Below are positions 8,480 to 17,161 of a DNA stretch of 64,000 nucleotides, in pieces (positions within the stretch are counted from its first letter, which is position 1; every line of letters starts with the position of its first letter). The notes beneath the pieces are model-generated. The model saw only the letters and a list, made by a program, of their open reading frames with translations. It did no database searches and was not told the origin of the DNA. Source of the stretch: Actinacidiphila guanduensis (lineage in GTDB: Bacteria; Actinomycetota; Actinomycetes; Streptomycetales; Streptomycetaceae); assembly GCF_900103985.1 (NCBI RefSeq), contig NZ_FNIE01000013.1, positions 183,603 through 247,602 on the forward strand, written 5' to 3'. The translations under genes and the position numbers were made by a program.

Positions 8480-9658
8480 ATGTCCAAGCAGGCCTACATC
8501 CGCAGCAAGCCGCACCTCAACATCGGCACGATGGGCCACGTCGACCACGGCAAGACCACGCTGACCGCCGCCATCACCAAGGTCCTCGCCGACCGCGGCA
8601 CCGGCTCCTTCGTCCCCTTCGACCGCATCGACCGGGCCCCCGAGGAGCTGCGCCGCGGGATCACCATCACCATCGCGCACGTCGAGTACGAGACCGACAC
8701 CCGGCACTACGCGCACGTGGACATGCCCGGTCACGCCGACTACGTGAAGAACATGATCACCGGTGCCGCCCAGCTGGACGGCGCGATCCTGGTGGTCTCC
8801 GCGCTCGACGGCGTGATGCCGCAGACCGCCGAGCACGTGCTGCTGGCCCGTCAGGTCGGCGTGCGGCACATCGTGGTGGCGCTCAACAAGGCCGACGCGG
8901 GGGACGAGGAGCTGACCGACCTGGTGGAGCTGGAGGTGCGCGAACTGCTCACCGCCCACGGCTTCGACGGCGACGTCCTGCCGGTGGTACGCGTCTCCGG
9001 GCTGCGCGCCCTGGAGGGCGACCCCCGCTGGACGGCCGCGATCGAGGCGCTGCTCGACGCCGTCGACACCTACGTGCCGGTGCCCGAGCGGTACGTGGAC
9101 GCGCCCTTCCTGCTGTCGGTGGAGAACGTGCTCACCATCACCGGGCGCGGCACCGTCGTCACCGGCGCCGTCGAGCGCGGCACGGTGCGGCCGGGCGCCT
9201 CCGTCGAGGTGCACCGCGGGGAGGGGGAGCAGCTGGCGAGCGTCGTCACCGGTCTGGAGACCTTCGGCAAGCCGATGGAGTTCGCGCAGGCCGGGGACAA
9301 CGTGGCGCTGCTGCTGCGCGGGGTGCAGCGCGGGCAGGTCCGGCGCGGCGACATCGTCGCGGCGCCGGGCAGCATCAGCGCGCACGCGGGCTTCACCGCC
9401 CGCGTGTACCTGGTGCCCGCGGCCGAAGGGGGCCGGCACACGCCGATCGCCACCGGCTACCGGCCGCAGTTCTACATCCGCACGGCGGATGTCGTCGGCG
9501 ACGTGGACCTCGGCGCAGTCGCGATGGCCCTGCCGGGCGACACGGTGGACCTCGCGGTCACCCTCGCGCGTCCGCTGCCCCTCGAGCCGGGGCTGGGCTT
9601 CGCGATCCGTGAGGGTGGGCGGACCGTGGGGGCCGGTACCGTCCGCTCGGTCCGCTAG
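8480..9658 (+). CDS. tuf3: Divergent elongation factor Tu (EF-Tu3 type)
   Basis: GTPase that delivers aminoacyl-tRNA to the ribosome; 392 residues with the G domain and two beta-barrels. Seen: GHVDHGKT (P-loop), RRGITITIAH (switch I), DMPGHADY, NKAD and SGLRALEGD (canonical SALKALEG altered). Composition and several switch-region residues differ from housekeeping EF-Tu, and it is not next to rpsL/fusA. This matches the third EF-Tu (tuf3) of streptomycetes, which family knowledge links to stress and to insensitivity to EF-Tu antibiotics. ATG 8480 has a GAGGAAG ribosome site and the classic N-terminus. Confidence 0.88.
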   Translation: MSKQAYIRSKPHLNIGTMGHVDHGKTTLTAAITKVLADRGTGSFVPFDRIDRAPEELRRGITITIAHVEYETDTRHYAHVDMPGHADYVKNMITGAAQLDGAILVVSALDGVMPQTAEHVLLARQVGVRHIVVALNKADAGDEELTDLVELEVRELLTAHGFDGDVLPVVRVSGLRALEGDPRWTAAIEALLDAVDTYVPVPERYVDAPFLLSVENVLTITGRGTVVTGAVERGTVRPGASVEVHRGEGEQLASVVTGLETFGKPMEFAQAGDNVALLLRGVQRGQVRRGDIVAAPGSISAHAGFTARVYLVPAAEGGRHTPIATGYRPQFYIRTADVVGDVDLGAVAMALPGDTVDLAVTLARPLPLEPGLGFAIREGGRTVGAGTVRSVR

Positions 9659-9660
9659 GA

Positions 9661-9770
9661 CCGAGGAGTACGGCGACTCGCCGTTGGGGTTCCCGCGCCC
9701 CGGAAATCTTGCCCTTTGCGCGCAGGGCGAGCATTGAATGGGGCGCGGGGAACCGCGTGTCGCGCTCACC
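9661..9770. repeat. Dispersed intergenic repeat, second location
   Basis: Between tuf3 and the next gene, boxes seen at 6395-6842 recur: GACTCGCCGTTGGGGTTCC and, in the opposite orientation, GGGGCGCGGGGAACCGCG. They flank TTGCCCTTTGCGCGCAGGGC, a short imperfect hairpin also found as an inverted relative near 58150-58165. Non-coding. Confidence 0.7.
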
Positions 9771-9818
9771 GGTTGCGGTGGCAGCGGGTGGGGCGGCTGG
9801 GCGGAGGAGAATGGGGGC

Positions 9819-10664
9819 GTGGAAAAGGAAGCCGTACCCCTCACGCGGAGCGTGGACCTCGGAGTGGCGAAGCTGCTGCCCGACCTCGATCGCGAGGACG
9901 CGTGGCTGCTCACCGTGGACGGGGCGCCGCAGTCGTACGTGGACCTGGGGGACGTCGAGCACCTGGAGTTCGAGTACGTACGGCGTGTCGCCTACGTCGT
10001 GGAGGCCGTGCGCGACACGCCGGGCGACCTGGTGCACCTCGGGGGAGGCGCGCTGACGCTGCCGCGGCGCTTCGCGCGGACGCTGCCCGGCTCGCGGCAG
10101 GACGTCGTGGAGGCCGACCGGGGCCTGGCCGCGCTCGTGGCCGAACGGCTGCCCGTCGCGGAGGACGGCGTGCGCACGCACCTCGCCGATGCCCGCGCCT
10201 GGGTGGAGGAGCGGCCCGCGGCGAGCGCGGACGTCGTCGTCGCCGATGTCTTCGGCGGCTCGCGGGTGCCCGCCCGCTTCACCTCCGTGGAGTTCGCCGA
10301 CGCCGTCGCCCGGCTGCTGCGCCCGGACGGCCTGTACGTGGCGAACCTCGCCGACGCCGCCCCCTTCGCCTTCCTCGGCTCCCAACTCGCCGCCATGCGT
10401 GCCGCCTTCGGGCCGGACGCACAGCTTGCCGTCCTCGCCGAGCCCGCCGTGCTGCGCGGCCGCCGCTACGGCAACACCGTCGTGGCCGCCGCCCGCCGCG
10501 AGCTGCCGCTGGACCGCATCGCCCGGCTGTGCGCGGGCGACCCGTTCCCGGCCCGCGTCCTCGGCACCGCCGAGGCCGTCCGTACCTTCAAGGGCACCGC
10601 CGTGCGCGATGCCGCAGCCGCCGACTCGCCGCCGCCCCCGGACGGGGCCTTCACCGTCGGCTGA
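9819..10664 (+). CDS. Spermidine-synthase-like methyltransferase-fold protein
   Basis: Rossmann-fold protein of the polyamine aminopropyltransferase family, 281 residues. Seen: LVHLGGGALTLPR (nucleotide-binding GGG loop), VVEADRGLAAL (acidic ligand of the co-substrate), and VVVADVFGGSRVPARFTS in place of the active-site Asp loop. The N-terminal tetramerisation strand region is short. Actinobacterial proteins of this kind are called spermidine synthase-like, but aminopropyl transfer is unproven. GTG 9819 is preferred because GGAGGAG lies 9 nt upstream; the in-frame ATG at 9738 lies in repeat sequence. It converges on the MFS gene with 8 bp between stops. Confidence 0.82.
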   Translation: MEKEAVPLTRSVDLGVAKLLPDLDREDAWLLTVDGAPQSYVDLGDVEHLEFEYVRRVAYVVEAVRDTPGDLVHLGGGALTLPRRFARTLPGSRQDVVEADRGLAALVAERLPVAEDGVRTHLADARAWVEERPAASADVVVADVFGGSRVPARFTSVEFADAVARLLRPDGLYVANLADAAPFAFLGSQLAAMRAAFGPDAQLAVLAEPAVLRGRRYGNTVVAAARRELPLDRIARLCAGDPFPARVLGTAEAVRTFKGTAVRDAAAADSPPPPDGAFTVG

Positions 10665-10672
10665 CCGCGGGG

Positions 10673-12010
10673 CTACGGCGTGGTCGCCAGGCCGCCGGGC
10701 GCGCCCTCCTGCTCGGCGACGGCGGCCTGCGGCGTGTCGGGGCCGTGGACGCGCCGCTCCAGGCTGCGCACGTCGGGCAGGAGGAGCACCGCCCCGGTCA
10801 GCAGGAGGATCAGCACCGCCGAGCCCCACATCGCCTGCGTACGGCCGAAGGCCAGGGCCGCGGGACCGGCCAGCGCGGTGGCCACCGGGGTCAGGGAGAC
10901 CGAGCCGAGCCAGTCGTACGCCGACACGCGCGACATGCGGTCCTCGGGGATCTCCTGGTGCAGGGCGAGCATCCAGCCCACCGCGAACACCTCGATCGCG
11001 ACACCGGTGGCGCACATCGCGGGGGCGAGCACCCACACGGGCACGGCCAGGGCGAGGCAGATCGCGGGAAGGGCCATCGGGAAGACGCCGAGCGTGCCGG
11101 CGAGCAGCATCCGCCGCGGCCGCCAGCGGACCATCAGCAGCCCGCCGCACAGCGTGCCGAAGCCACCCGCCGCCACCGCCAGGCCCCACGGGCCCGCGCC
11201 GCCCATGTGCTCGCGGGCGACCAGCGGCCCGTACACGGATTCCGTTGCCGTCACCATCGCGTTGACCACGCCGAACTGCACCACGATGCCCCACAGCCAG
11301 GGCCGCGAGACGAACTCCTGCCAGCCCTCGCGCAGGTCGCGCCCGATCCCGCCGGACTTCGCGGGCCGCTCCGCCTGCGGGGTCCGCAGCCGCGAGCGCA
11401 TCGCGGCGGCGACGGCGAAGCCCGCGGCGTCCACCGCCAATACCCAGCCGGGCCCGAGCGCGGCCACCAGCGCGCCGCCGATCGCCGCGCCCAGGATGCT
11501 CGCGCCGTTCATCGACAGCCGGTAGACGGAGAATGCCTGGCCGGCGTGCCGCCGGTCGACGGTGGCGAGCACCATGCCCTCGGAGGCCGGCGAGAAGAAC
11601 GCCTGGCCGGTGCCGCCCACAGCCGCGAGCGCCGCCATCGACCACAGCGGCGGCGAGCCGCCGATCACCAGGAGCGCGAAGAAGCCCTGCGAGACGGCGT
11701 TGAGCAGGTTCGCGCCCACCATCACCCGCTGGCGCGGCAACCGGTCGGCGACCGCGCCGCCCACCAGCAGGAACACCACCAGTGCGAGCGTGCGCGCGGC
11801 GATCACCAGGCCGACGTCCGTGGCGCTGCCGCCCTGCACGATCACCGCGTAGGCGGCGGCGATGGTCGCCCCGGAGTTGCCCAGGTTGGCGACGAAGGAG
11901 GCGCCGACCAGCAGCCGGAAGTCCCGGCCGGCCCACGGCGGTGGGTGGGGCAGGCCGAACCTGCCACGCGGGGGAGGGCAGGGGCGCGGGCGGGGGGCGG
12001 TGCCGGTCAC
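10673..12010 (-). CDS. MFS transporter
   Basis: Major facilitator superfamily carrier, 445 residues with about 12 membrane helices. Seen: the first helix LVGASFVANLGNSG after a basic Pro-rich cytoplasmic leader, the loop 2-3 motif GGAVADRLPRQRVM (GxxxDRxxRR type), and helix 5 PASEGMVLATV. The middle loop is hydrophilic (RTPQAERPAKSGG). Similar proteins are assigned to drug or enterobactin export, but specificity cannot be read. A 66-bp space separates it from the membrane protein gene at 12077, which is on the same strand and upstream. Confidence 0.88.
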   Translation of the reverse strand: MTGTAPRPRPCPPPRGRFGLPHPPPWAGRDFRLLVGASFVANLGNSGATIAAAYAVIVQGGSATDVGLVIAARTLALVVFLLVGGAVADRLPRQRVMVGANLLNAVSQGFFALLVIGGSPPLWSMAALAAVGGTGQAFFSPASEGMVLATVDRRHAGQAFSVYRLSMNGASILGAAIGGALVAALGPGWVLAVDAAGFAVAAAMRSRLRTPQAERPAKSGGIGRDLREGWQEFVSRPWLWGIVVQFGVVNAMVTATESVYGPLVAREHMGGAGPWGLAVAAGGFGTLCGGLLMVRWRPRRMLLAGTLGVFPMALPAICLALAVPVWVLAPAMCATGVAIEVFAVGWMLALHQEIPEDRMSRVSAYDWLGSVSLTPVATALAGPAALAFGRTQAMWGSAVLILLLTGAVLLLPDVRSLERRVHGPDTPQAAVAEQEGAPGGLATTP

Positions 12011-12076
12011 CCGGGGGACTATCCCCGAACCGCCCCGCCCGCGCCAGCGGTTTTCCGCCCGCCCGCCGGTGGGCCC

Positions 12077-13294
12077 CTACTGCTTCAGCGGCCGGATCGA
12101 GCTCTTGATCTTGTCCACGATCGACTGCGCGAGCTGGTCGGGGACGCCGGTGTCGGCGTAGAGCACCCACACCACGGGGGTGGGCGTCTTCTGCGCCGGG
12201 TCCTCCCAGGCGACGGTGTAGGCGATGCCGCTGGGCGGGGAGCACTTGTTGGACTTCGGCAGATGGGTGGCGGTGGCCTGGGCCTGCCAGCCGGTGATGC
12301 CGTGGCTGTTGTGGAACGCCTTGCTGTCCTGGGCCTTGGAGAACGTGCCCTTGCCGTTGTCCTGGTAGCCCCAGTACGCCCACGCCTCGGCCTCGTTCTC
12401 GGCCGCCTGGCGCAGGCTCTTGGCGCCGGTGCCGCCCTTGGTGCCCACGGCGGCGCGGTCCGCGGTGCTGCCGTTGCCCGGGTCGCACCACTCGTGCTTG
12501 TAGTACGCAGGGGCGCCCATGACGACCTCGGGCTTGCCGCTCTTGTCGGTGAAGCCGATCGACTCGCCCTCCTTGTCCACCGTCCAGTCCGGCGGGACGT
12601 CGAAGGCGACGTTGCGCTCGCCGCGGCGGACCACCTGCCAGCCGGGGATGACCGGCTTGACGTCCAGCGAGCCGGGTGCGCCGCGCGGGTTGTCGCCGTC
12701 GTCGGGCGCGGTGGCGCCGGTGTCGCCGGTGCTGGGGGTGGCGGTGGCCGTGGGGGACTTCGGAGCGGTGGCGGTGGGCGTCGTCTTCCCCTTCGCGTCG
12801 TCCTTCTTGCCGCCGCCGGCCACGTAGACCGCGCCCACCGCGATCGCGGCCACCACGGCGATGGCGGCGGTGACGGCGATGCCGATGGTCAGCTTGCGGC
12901 GGCCGTCCTTGCCCGGCGGCGGGCCGCCGGGCACGCCGTACTGCTGGGGGCCGGGGTAGCCGGGAGCGGCGCCCTGCTGCGGGTAGCCGGGCTGCGCGTA
13001 GGGCGAGGCGGGTGCGCCGTAGGGCTGGGCGGGCTGCTGGTACGGCGACTGCGGGGACTGGGGCTGCCCCCCGGGCTGCTGCGGCTGCTGCGGGTAGGCG
13101 GGCTGCTGGTAGCCGGGTTGGGCGTACGGGTTGGGCGGCTGCCCGTACGGGCCGGGCTGCTGGGGCTGCTGAGGGGGTTGCTGCTGAGGTTGCTGCGGGC
13201 CCGGCTGAGAGGGCTGCTGCGGGTACTGCGGGGGCTGTGGGGGATTGCCCTGCGGATACTGCTGTCCCCCGGATTGCTGGTCTCCTGGCCACAT
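12077..13294 (-). CDS. Gln/Pro-rich N-terminal, single-pass membrane protein of unknown function
   Basis: 405 residues in four parts: a 120-residue cytoplasmic Pro/Gln/Tyr-rich region with PQQP and QPGY repeats, a basic anchor (GKDGRRK), one membrane helix (ITIGIAV... to VGAVYVAGGG, about 135-160), and a 240-residue extracytoplasmic domain after a Thr/Pro/Ala linker. The outer domain has two Cys (HEWCDPGN and SNKCSPPSG) that may form a disulfide, and a conserved-looking WQVVRRGERNVAFDVPPDW start. This layout is common in actinobacteria; I recognise no enzymatic motif. ATG 13294 is at the head of the repeat region and is divergent from the thioesterase gene. Confidence 0.88.
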   Translation of the reverse strand: MWPGDQQSGGQQYPQGNPPQPPQYPQQPSQPGPQQPQQQPPQQPQQPGPYGQPPNPYAQPGYQQPAYPQQPQQPGGQPQSPQSPYQQPAQPYGAPASPYAQPGYPQQGAAPGYPGPQQYGVPGGPPPGKDGRRKLTIGIAVTAAIAVVAAIAVGAVYVAGGGKKDDAKGKTTPTATAPKSPTATATPSTGDTGATAPDDGDNPRGAPGSLDVKPVIPGWQVVRRGERNVAFDVPPDWTVDKEGESIGFTDKSGKPEVVMGAPAYYKHEWCDPGNGSTADRAAVGTKGGTGAKSLRQAAENEAEAWAYWGYQDNGKGTFSKAQDSKAFHNSHGITGWQAQATATHLPKSNKCSPPSGIAYTVAWEDPAQKTPTPVVWVLYADTGVPDQLAQSIVDKIKSSIRPLKQ

Positions 13295-13366
13295 GGCTGG
13301 AAACACTAGGGGAGCGGCCCGGGCGGTTCCACGCCGGATCGGGCTACTGGCTGGTAACCTCTGGCC

Positions 13367-13828
13367 ATGTCCGACACCCAGGCTGCCACCGCGTCCATCG
13401 CCGAACTCCTGCGCTCCACCGTGCCGATGGTCCGCACGCTCAACCTCTCCTACCTCGAGGTCGGCCCCGAGCGGGCGGTCCTCTCGCTGCCCGACCAGCC
13501 GGAGTACCGCAACCACGTCGGCGGGCCGCACGCCGGCGCCATCTTCACCCTCGCCGAGTCCGCCTCCGGCGCGGTCGTCCTGGCCGCCTTCGGCGACCAG
13601 ATGGAGCGCGCGGTGCCGCTGCCGGTGCGGGCCGAGGTGACCTTCGCCAAGATCGCCCGCGGCGACCTGGTCTCCACTGCGACGCTCGGCCGCCCGATCG
13701 CCGACGTCCTCGCCGAACTCGACGCGGGGCAGCGGCCGGAGTTCCCCGTCGAGGTCAGCACGGTGCGGGCGGACGGCGCCGAGACCGGGCGGATGACGGT
13801 GATCTGGACCCTGCGTCCCAACCGGTGA
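13367..13828 (+). CDS. Hotdog-fold thioesterase-like protein (DUF4442 type)
   Basis: A 153-residue single hotdog domain. Seen: the YRNHVGGPHAGAIFTLAES segment, where an Asn/His pair and a HAGAIF helix form the usual acyl-CoA pocket, then VRAEVTFAKIARGDL and a C-terminal TVIWTLRP strand. DUF4442/PaaI-like proteins hydrolyse acyl-CoA or bind acyl groups; the substrate here is unknown. A -10-like TAACCT (13355-13360) ends 6 nt before the ATG and no ribosome site is present, so a leaderless mRNA is likely. Confidence 0.85.
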   Translation: MSDTQAATASIAELLRSTVPMVRTLNLSYLEVGPERAVLSLPDQPEYRNHVGGPHAGAIFTLAESASGAVVLAAFGDQMERAVPLPVRAEVTFAKIARGDLVSTATLGRPIADVLAELDAGQRPEFPVEVSTVRADGAETGRMTVIWTLRPNR

Positions 13829-14010
13829 CCGGGCTTCGCGGCGATTCGCCCGATATGCACCTCTTGTAGTGAAGTGATGGGAATGGGTGAGGTGTTGGCC
13901 CGCGCCTGTCCCGGTTCTCGGGCGCGCGGGTTTCCCGTCGCTGTCGGTTAGGCTTCCCATAGTGCGCTGTCGGGCGCACGTTCGTTCGTCCTCACGGGGA
14001 GGGGCCGGCA

Positions 14011-14670
14011 GTGCACGTGCAGGACTGGCTCGACGGCATCCCACCGGTCGCGGTCTACCTGATGGTGGGTCTGGTGGTCGGCGTGGAGAGCCTGGGCATT
14101 CCGCTGCCCGGCGAGATCGTCCTGATGACCGCGGCGCTGCTCTCCTCCCAGGGGCACGTCAACCCGTGGCTGGTCGGCGCCAGCGCGGTGGTGGGCGCCG
14201 TCGCCGGCGACTCGATCGGCTACGCCATCGGGCACAAGGGCGGCAGACCCCTGCTCGACTGGCTCGGCCGGCGCTTCCCGAGCCACTTCTCACCCGGCCA
14301 CATCGCCACCGCCGAACGCTCCTTCGACCGCTGGGGCATGTGGGCGGTCTTCTTCGGCCGCTTCGTCGCCCTGCTGCGGATCTTCGCCGGCCCGCTGGCC
14401 GGTGTGCTGAAGATGCCCTACCCGCGCTTCCTGATCGCCAACGCGCTCGGCGGCCTGGTCTGGGCCGGCGGCATCACCGCGATCATCTACTACGTGGGTG
14501 TCGTCGCCGAGCCCTGGCTCAAGCGGTTCGGCTACATCGGCCTCGCCATCGCGGTCCTCGTCGGCCTGGGCTCCTTCCTCTACGTACGGCGCCGCGCCGC
14601 CAAGGTGCAGGCCCAACTCGCCGCCGAGGAGGCGGACCGCGAGGTCGCGACCGCCCCCGCCGGGGAGTAG
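14011..14670 (+). CDS. DedA family membrane protein
   Basis: A 219-residue DedA/SNARE-associated (VTT-domain) membrane protein. Seen: VESLGIPLPGEIVLMTAALL (re-entrant helix with the conserved Pro-Gly-Glu), GDSIGYAIGHKGG, and FFGRFVALLRIFAGPLAGVL, which carries the conserved Arg pair. Family members are lipid-carrier or undecaprenyl-phosphate flippases and support membrane homeostasis. The start is GTG 14011 with GGGGAGGGG upstream. The C-terminal tail is a charged cytoplasmic helix. It is transcribed alone. Confidence 0.93.
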   Translation: MHVQDWLDGIPPVAVYLMVGLVVGVESLGIPLPGEIVLMTAALLSSQGHVNPWLVGASAVVGAVAGDSIGYAIGHKGGRPLLDWLGRRFPSHFSPGHIATAERSFDRWGMWAVFFGRFVALLRIFAGPLAGVLKMPYPRFLIANALGGLVWAGGITAIIYYVGVVAEPWLKRFGYIGLAIAVLVGLGSFLYVRRRAAKVQAQLAAEEADREVATAPAGE

Positions 14671-14677
14671 CACGCAC

Positions 14678-14694
14678 GCCCGGCGGGACCGGGC
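14678..14694. terminator. Short GC hairpin after the DedA gene
   Basis: GCCCGG-CGGGA-CCGGGC lies 8 bp after the DedA stop, between convergent genes. There is no U-tract, which is common for high-GC terminators. Only a 6-bp stem supports it. Confidence 0.35.
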
Positions 14695-14751
14695 GCGCCC
14701 CACCCGCCGCCGCTCCCACGGGTCCCACGGGCCTGCGGTCTTTCCGGTGCC

Positions 14752-15480
14752 CTACCGCCCCCGCGCTCCCGGCGCACCCATAGCGCCCTCCGCGCTCTCA
14801 CCGCCTTGCGCGGCCTCACGCCCGGGCAGCACCTCGCGGTGCACGTCGATCAATGTCACGTAGTGCTCGGCGTTGCGCCTGATCCCCGCGCGCTCCTCCT
14901 CCGTCAACTCCCGGCGCACCTTGGCCGGCACCCCCGCCACCAGCGAGTGCGGCGGCACCACCATCCCTTGCGGGACGAGCGACGCGGCCGCCACCAGCGA
15001 ACCGGTCCCGATCCGCGCCCCGTTGAGCACCGTGGCGCCCATGCCCACCAGCACGTCGTCCTCGATCACGCAGCCGTGCAGCACCGCGTTGTGCCCCACG
15101 GTGACGTTCGCCCCGACCCGCACCGGGAACCCCAGGTCCGCGTGCACGCTGCAGTTGTCCTGCACATTGGAGCCCTCGCCGATGCTGATCGACTCGCAGT
15201 CCCCGCGCAGCACCGCGTGGTACCACAGGCTCGACCGCGGCCCCATCACCACGTCCCCCAGCACCACCGAGGTGGGCGCGGTGTAAGCAGAGTCCGTAAC
15301 CCGCGGCTGCCGCCCTCCGACGCCCGCGATCAGCGCTCGGGCTGCGCCCGGGCCCGTACCGGCGGCCGATCCGGGTACGACGCCAGGCTCCGTACCGATG
15401 GCCGGCCCGGATGGGGGACTCGGGTCCGTGGGCGGTTCCGCGCCCTGTCCCGTGCCCGGCCGGTCCTGGTTCCCGGTCAT
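14752..15480 (-). CDS. Gamma-carbonic-anhydrase-like hexapeptide protein
   Basis: Left-handed beta-helix protein, 242 residues. Seen: metal ligands placed as in gamma-class carbonic anhydrases (one His near WYHAVLRGD/CSVHAD, two in VGHNAVLHGC) and the C-terminal helix REVLPG. The fold resembles YrdA/PaaY proteins, which may hydrate CO2 or act on CoA esters. About 60 N-terminal residues are a Gly/Pro/Thr-rich extension absent from the compact family; a start nearer DSAYTAP is possible. It is divergent from an acyltransferase gene of the same fold over 66 bp. Confidence 0.88.
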   Translation of the reverse strand: MTGNQDRPGTGQGAEPPTDPSPPSGPAIGTEPGVVPGSAAGTGPGAARALIAGVGGRQPRVTDSAYTAPTSVVLGDVVMGPRSSLWYHAVLRGDCESISIGEGSNVQDNCSVHADLGFPVRVGANVTVGHNAVLHGCVIEDDVLVGMGATVLNGARIGTGSLVAAASLVPQGMVVPPHSLVAGVPAKVRRELTEEERAGIRRNAEHYVTLIDVHREVLPGREAAQGGESAEGAMGAPGARGR

Positions 15481-15546
15481 GCCCGCCACCCTTCGCCGCC
15501 TTGCGCCGGTACACCGCTGCCGCACCGCACCGTATACCGTGGCTTC

Positions 15547-16338
15547 GTGGCCAGAAACGAGAACGTGTTCTCCTCCGCGATGCGCGAAGCCGCGGCCTGG
15601 CGCCGGCGCGCAACCACCCGCGCCGTCCAGGCCGGCTGGCGGCGGGTGCAGCGGGCGGGCGCGGTCAGCGCCGAGCGTCCGGGCCGGCTGCGGTTCGGCC
15701 GGATCGGCGAGGGCACCCGGCTCGCCTTCCCGCAGGGCACCGTCTTCGGCGAGCACTGGATCCACCTCGGCGCCTGCTGCATCATCGGCGAGCAGGTCAC
15801 CCTGACGGTCGGCCTCGCCCCCTGCGACCTCGACTACGGCCCCGACCCGGTGATCCGCATCGGCGACGGCGTCGTCCTCGGCCGGGACAGCCATGTCGTC
15901 GCCCTCGCCCCGATCACCATCGAGGACAAGGTCTACTGCGCCCCCAACGTCTACATCACCAGCACCAACCACTCCTACCACGACACCGGCCGCGCCATCG
16001 GCGAGCAGTGGCCCAACTCCGCGCCGGTGCACATCGGCACCGGCAGCTGGCTCGGTGTGAACAGCGTGGTGCTGCCCGGCGCCCGCCTCGGTCGCAACGT
16101 CGTCGTGGCCGCCGGCGCCGTCGTCCGCGGCACCATCCCCGACCACGCCGTCGTCGCCGGAGCCCCCGCCCGGATCGTACGGCGCTGGTCGCCCGAGACC
16201 GGCTGGCAGCCACCCCTGCGCACCTCCGGCCCCGCCGCACCGCCCGAACAGGTGCCGCCCGAGCAACTGCTGGACCTCGCCGTCCTCACCCAGGACCACC
16301 CCCACGACGACGGCATCGGCGAACCCGCCGGCACCTGA
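15547..16338 (+). CDS. Hexapeptide-repeat acyltransferase (LbH family)
   Basis: Trimeric left-handed beta-helix acyltransferase, 263 residues. Seen: imperfect hexapeptide turns (IGEGTRLAF, IGDGVVLGRDSHVVAL), the catalytic-loop region ITSTNHSYHDTG with the candidate catalytic His, and the closing GVNSVVLPGARLGRNVVVAAGAVV. It resembles WbbJ/maltose O-acetyltransferase types, so an acetyl-CoA-dependent O-acetylation of a sugar is plausible; the acceptor is unknown. Start GTG 15547 has TATACC (15533-15538) 8 nt before it and no clear ribosome site. Confidence 0.87.
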   Translation: MARNENVFSSAMREAAAWRRRATTRAVQAGWRRVQRAGAVSAERPGRLRFGRIGEGTRLAFPQGTVFGEHWIHLGACCIIGEQVTLTVGLAPCDLDYGPDPVIRIGDGVVLGRDSHVVALAPITIEDKVYCAPNVYITSTNHSYHDTGRAIGEQWPNSAPVHIGTGSWLGVNSVVLPGARLGRNVVVAAGAVVRGTIPDHAVVAGAPARIVRRWSPETGWQPPLRTSGPAAPPEQVPPEQLLDLAVLTQDHPHDDGIGEPAGT

Positions 16339-16474
16339 GCACGCGAGTGCCCGAGCCTGGACAACTGACCGCGGGGCACCCGCAGCGCGAGTCCTGACCC
16401 CACCCAACCCCCCGCTCCCGGCCGCACTTCGGACGCTGCCGAACCCTTCCCGCGCGGTTTGGTAGTTTGCGGCC

Positions 16475-17014
16475 ATGCGCGCACCCATTGGTACCTTCGA
16501 GGACGCCCAGCCCGCCACCGAACGGCTCGGCCTGCTGCCCGCGCCGGTCGCCGCCGCGGTCACCGCGGAGATGATCCACGTGGACACCGACCCGGCCAAG
16601 GCCGACACCGCGGACTTCGTGGCCACCTACGGAGAGGACCTGAAGGACGCCTCGGCGAACTGCGTCGTGGTCGCGGGCAAGCGCGGCTCCGACGTCACCC
16701 TGGCCGCCTGCCTGGTGCTGGCCACCACCCGGCTCGACGTCAACGGGACCGTGCGGCGCCACCTCGGCGTGCGCAAGGCGTCCTTCGCCCCCATGGAGAC
16801 GGCGGTGAGCGAGACCGGCATGGAGTACGGCGGCATCACCCCCGTCGGTCTGCCCGCGGGCTGGCCGCTGCTGGTCGACTCCGCCGTCGCCGAAGCGCCC
16901 TACCTCGTGGTCGGCAGCGGAGCCCGCCGCGGCAAGCTCATCGTGCCCGGCAAGGTGCTGGCCGCCCTGCCCGGCGCCGTCGTCCTGGAGGGCCTGGCCA
17001 CTCCGGTCGCGTAG
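16475..17014 (+). CDS. YbaK/EbsC-type aminoacyl-tRNA deacylase domain protein
   Basis: A 179-residue single-domain member of the YbaK/ProRS INS superfamily, which hydrolyses mischarged aminoacyl-tRNAs in trans. Seen: CVVVAGKRGSDVTLAACLV (central strand with the catalytic-type Lys in AGKRG), VRRHLGVRKASFAP, and GYGGITPVGLP-like EYGGITPVGLPAG, the family glycine loop. The specific tRNA is not predictable. TAGTTT (16463-16468) ends 6 nt before the ATG with no ribosome site, so the transcript is probably leaderless. Confidence 0.87.
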   Translation: MRAPIGTFEDAQPATERLGLLPAPVAAAVTAEMIHVDTDPAKADTADFVATYGEDLKDASANCVVVAGKRGSDVTLAACLVLATTRLDVNGTVRRHLGVRKASFAPMETAVSETGMEYGGITPVGLPAGWPLLVDSAVAEAPYLVVGSGARRGKLIVPGKVLAALPGAVVLEGLATPVA

Positions 17015-17161
17015 GGCGGACGCGCGGGCGCACGCCCGGCTCCGGCGCCCCGCGTCCTGGAGCGACTGGTGACCCTTGCCCAGCCCCCGTCACCTACGGC
17101 AACACGCAACCGCACAGCCGAACCATGCGCCCCCGAGACGGCCCGGCCCGCAGCGTGCCGC

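Noticed and set aside
9558..13309. Very long open frames on both strands across 9.6-13.3 kb
   Set aside because: They overlap well-supported genes (tuf3, spermidine-synthase-like, MFS, membrane protein) and are Arg/Ala/Pro-rich with no motif. Such frames are common in high-GC DNA.
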